Positions 35,931 through 37,262 of a stretch of DNA of 37,262 nucleotides are shown in pieces. Source of the stretch: Hyphomicrobiaceae bacterium (GTDB lineage Bacteria; Pseudomonadota; Alphaproteobacteria; Rhizobiales; Hyphomicrobiaceae). The DNA is taken from the NCBI GenBank assembly GCA_025351355.1, contig JANXWC010000224.1:1-37262 (forward strand), in the 5' to 3' direction. Under the pieces are notes generated by a model that made no database searches, was not told the DNA's origin, and saw nothing but the letters and a program-made list of their open reading frames with translations. The number at the start of each line of letters is the position of its first letter. Positions within the stretch are counted from its first letter, which is position 1. The position numbers and the translations under genes were made by a program.

Positions 35931-36491
35931 ATGACGCAGTATTCAGACGACTACGAGGCGGTCCCTCGAACTCTCAAAGAGATCGAGGGTCTGGCTGCTG
36001 CGTATGTGTCGCGTGCGGGGCTATTGGCAGGTGATTGGATTGACCCCTTCGAATTAATGTCTGAACTGGGTTTCAGAGATGAAGTCCTGTCGACAAAGCA
36101 GATGATGGGCGCCCACTCTTTCACTAACGCGACCATCAATACGATCTCAATGACACGTCGAATGCGGCAAGGCCTTCGCCAAAATGACGTCGGGTACCGC
36201 TACATTTGGGGACATGAGATCGGCCATCTTGGGATGCATCGTGGGCCGGGATTGAAAGCACGTGTGGCCGGAGCAATAGGAAACAAGTCGATCAACTTCA
36301 TTCGGCGAGAGAGATCGGCTGAGTTTCAGGCGTGGCTTTTCTCTAGAGCTATGTTCGCTCCCAGGTTGGTCCTTCAAGACGGAATTTACGAAGGGCTCGA
36401 TTATCGATTGGGAATTCCTTTGCATGCGATTGAAAAGCGGCTTGAGGATATCCGTGCCGATGCGAATGGCGTCCTTTTTCGCGACAGGTAG
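35931..36491 (+). CDS. ImmA/IrrE family zinc metallopeptidase-like protein
   Basis: This encodes 186 residues. The zinc-peptidase motif is H95-E-I-G-H99 (YIWGHEIGHLGMH) and the third ligand is probably E127 in RRERSAEFQAWLFSRAMFAPR, the family's E-x2-A-x-x-F-A helix. ImmA/IrrE proteins cleave or regulate HTH repressors of mobile elements and stress responses. No HTH domain or repressor is encoded next to it. Base composition and codon choice (many A/T-ending codons) are visibly lower in GC than nrdJ and the rest of the window, which suggests transfer. It is followed after 30 bases by a 57-residue gene with a strong ribosome site, so the two are probably co-transcribed. Confidence 0.88.
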   Translation: MTQYSDDYEAVPRTLKEIEGLAAAYVSRAGLLAGDWIDPFELMSELGFRDEVLSTKQMMGAHSFTNATINTISMTRRMRQGLRQNDVGYRYIWGHEIGHLGMHRGPGLKARVAGAIGNKSINFIRRERSAEFQAWLFSRAMFAPRLVLQDGIYEGLDYRLGIPLHAIEKRLEDIRADANGVLFRDR

Positions 36492-36521
36492 TAGCAAGGC
36501 AAGGAACCAAGGAGAGACGTC

Positions 36522-36695
36522 ATGGCTACAAATCCGCCCAAAGGCGATGGCCATAGAAATGGTGCTGTTAAGGATCGTTCGCAGGTAAAAAATCCCAAGA
36601 CTGATACCTGGACAAAGCGCGACGGCGATACCGGCAAATTCATGGACGGCAAAAAAGATGGAACGCCATTTAAAGGCGTTCGAAAAGAGAAATAG
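36522..36695 (+). CDS. 57-residue basic protein, conserved-hypothetical type, linked to the ImmA-like gene
   Basis: The ATG at 36522 has AAGGAGA (36509-36515) at ideal spacing and the frame ends with TAG at 36693-36695. The sequence begins MATNPPKGDGHRNGAVKDRS, continues QVKNPKTDTWTKRDGDTGKF and closes with MDGKKDGTPFKGVRKEK. The NPPKGDGHR...GAVK.RSQ...KRD..TGKF....PFKGVR pattern is one I recognise as a recurrent small bacterial protein, often found beside accessory genes, with unknown function. It is very basic and probably unstructured or nucleic-acid-binding. Its low GC matches the preceding gene. Confidence 0.75.
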   Translation: MATNPPKGDGHRNGAVKDRSQVKNPKTDTWTKRDGDTGKFMDGKKDGTPFKGVRKEK

Positions 36696-36717
36696 CTGAT
36701 TGTTTTCTGAGACCTGT

Positions 36718-36746
36718 CGTGGATGGCCGCCTGCGCGGCCATGACG
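36718..36746. repeat. Palindromic intergenic repeat (CGTGGATGGCCGC...GCGGCCATGACG)
   Basis: The arms GGCCGC and GCGGCC pair across CTGC, with flanking CGTGGAT/ATGACG giving a longer imperfect stem. This is the alphaproteobacterial CGT-GGATG-CCGGG/CATGACG repeat type. It directly follows the low-GC gene pair and could act as its terminator or mark the edge of an insertion. Confidence 0.6.
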
Positions 36747-36759
36747 ATGGGTCGGGGTG

Positions 36760-37104
36760 ATGCGGGGCAAGATGAAAAGCGATAACAGCCTACAGACTGC
36801 GGGTGCCACACAATCAGCGGTGCTCCACGCCCGCCCCACCTGGTCCCCCGAGACCGCCTTGGAAATGCGGCTGTCGTTGACGGAACTGGTGCCTCAGATC
36901 ATCGAGACGTTCCATCTCGCCGGCGTTATCCCCGGTCCAATGGTGCTGGCGTGCCTGCAAACGATTGCGAATCGATCCGATCCGCGCGAACGGTGGTTGG
37001 CGATATTCAATTCGCCACTCGGTATTGCGCTTGCGGCACCGGGACGGGATCTGAATACGGCGCTCGGCTGGGTTCTGGCGGCGCTGCCGGTGGCGAGATC
37101 ATAA
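36760..37104 (+). CDS. Hypothetical protein, 114 residues
   Basis: I do not recognise this protein. The central part, PETALEMRLSLTELVPQIIETFHLAGVIPGPMVLACLQTIANRSDP, is predicted helical and hydrophobic in places but not a clear membrane protein, and the rest reads RERWLAIFNSPLGIALAAPGRDLNTALGWVLAALPVARS. Codon use is GC-rich like the core genome and unlike the two genes just before it. The ATG at 36760 follows a GGGG-rich stretch; an in-frame ATG at 36772 is an alternative. Confidence 0.5.
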   Translation: MRGKMKSDNSLQTAGATQSAVLHARPTWSPETALEMRLSLTELVPQIIETFHLAGVIPGPMVLACLQTIANRSDPRERWLAIFNSPLGIALAAPGRDLNTALGWVLAALPVARS

Positions 37105-37150
37105 GCCACTGAATAATTGATAAGTGCGTTTAAGTGCTCGCGTTGAGACG

Positions 37151-37262
37151 TTCGCTACGCGAAGCAGGGCACTCGCCCTGCACCCGACCGGAGGTCACCC
37201 TCCGGGTGATTCAATTCTCGATCCATCCACTACTCCGTTGTCATCCTAGGGCTTGTCCCTAG
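37151..37262. repeat. Composite of four successive hairpins (dispersed repeat block)
   Basis: Four stems in a row are seen: TTCGC/GCGAA (37151-37163), GCAGGGC/GCCCTGC with ACTC loop (37164-37181), CCGGAGG/CCTCCGG with TCAC loop (37188-37205), and CTAGGG/CCCTAG (37246-37262, cut by the window end). The third and fourth kinds are common alphaproteobacterial intergenic repeats. No gene is seen here. Confidence 0.6.

Overview
The window is a GC-rich, gene-dense chromosomal segment of an alphaproteobacterium, most likely of the order Hyphomicrobiales (Rhizobiales). This is inferred from gene content: an EipB-type periplasmic protein (DUF1849), a cbpA-cbpM pair, a class II (B12-dependent) ribonucleotide reductase, a fused indolepyruvate:ferredoxin oxidoreductase of about 1170 residues, a BacA/SbmA-like ABC exporter, GANTC sites, and the palindromic intergenic repeats (CCCCGGAnnnnnTCCGGGG type) common in this order. 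No rRNA, tRNA, CRISPR array or intact insertion sequence was seen.

Layout. Positions 1-4700 are loosely packed: a gene fragment, a GFA/CENP-V family protein, repeat-rich spacers, a large secreted caspase-fold protein whose nucleophile Cys is replaced (a probable pseudo-caspase), and the tail of a decayed cupin gene. Positions 4700-8560 hold a small ABM-like dimeric barrel protein, eipB, a ChaC-type gamma-glutamylcyclotransferase and an acyl-CoA dehydrogenase. Positions 8600-10730 hold a translationally coupled pair: a membrane protein resembling the transmembrane part of a type I secretion ABC exporter without its ATPase, followed by a polysaccharide-lyase-14-like exported protein.

Positions 11100-19540 form a long co-directional catabolic cluster: a DapA-superfamily aldolase, a fused OHCU decarboxylase/5-hydroxyisourate hydrolase, a HyuB/oxoprolinase-B protein, a FAD subunit and a fused [2Fe-2S]-molybdopterin subunit of a xanthine-dehydrogenase-family hydroxylase, and a luciferase-like flavin oxidoreductase. 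Several neighbours overlap by 4-8 bases. The set points to oxidative breakdown of a purine-like or other N-heterocycle. The molybdenum subunit lacks the substrate-binding Glu of true xanthine dehydrogenases, and urate oxidase, allantoinase and HyuA are absent here, so the substrate is open.

Positions 19530-25210 are on the minus strand: a 58-residue basic protein, the fused 2-oxoacid:ferredoxin oxidoreductase and a BacA/SbmA-like ABC transporter. Positions 25450-31580 are mostly housekeeping: cbpA-cbpM, a three-domain YbjQ protein, yebC, glyQ (without glyS beside it), an alpha/beta hydrolase and truA. A 600-base spacer with four DnaA-box-like 9-mers, two GANTC sites and nested RNA-like stems precedes nrdJ. 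After nrdJ comes a base-composition-distinct patch with an ImmA/IrrE-type metallopeptidase and a 57-residue protein just downstream, then a hypothetical protein and composite palindromic repeats at the window edge.
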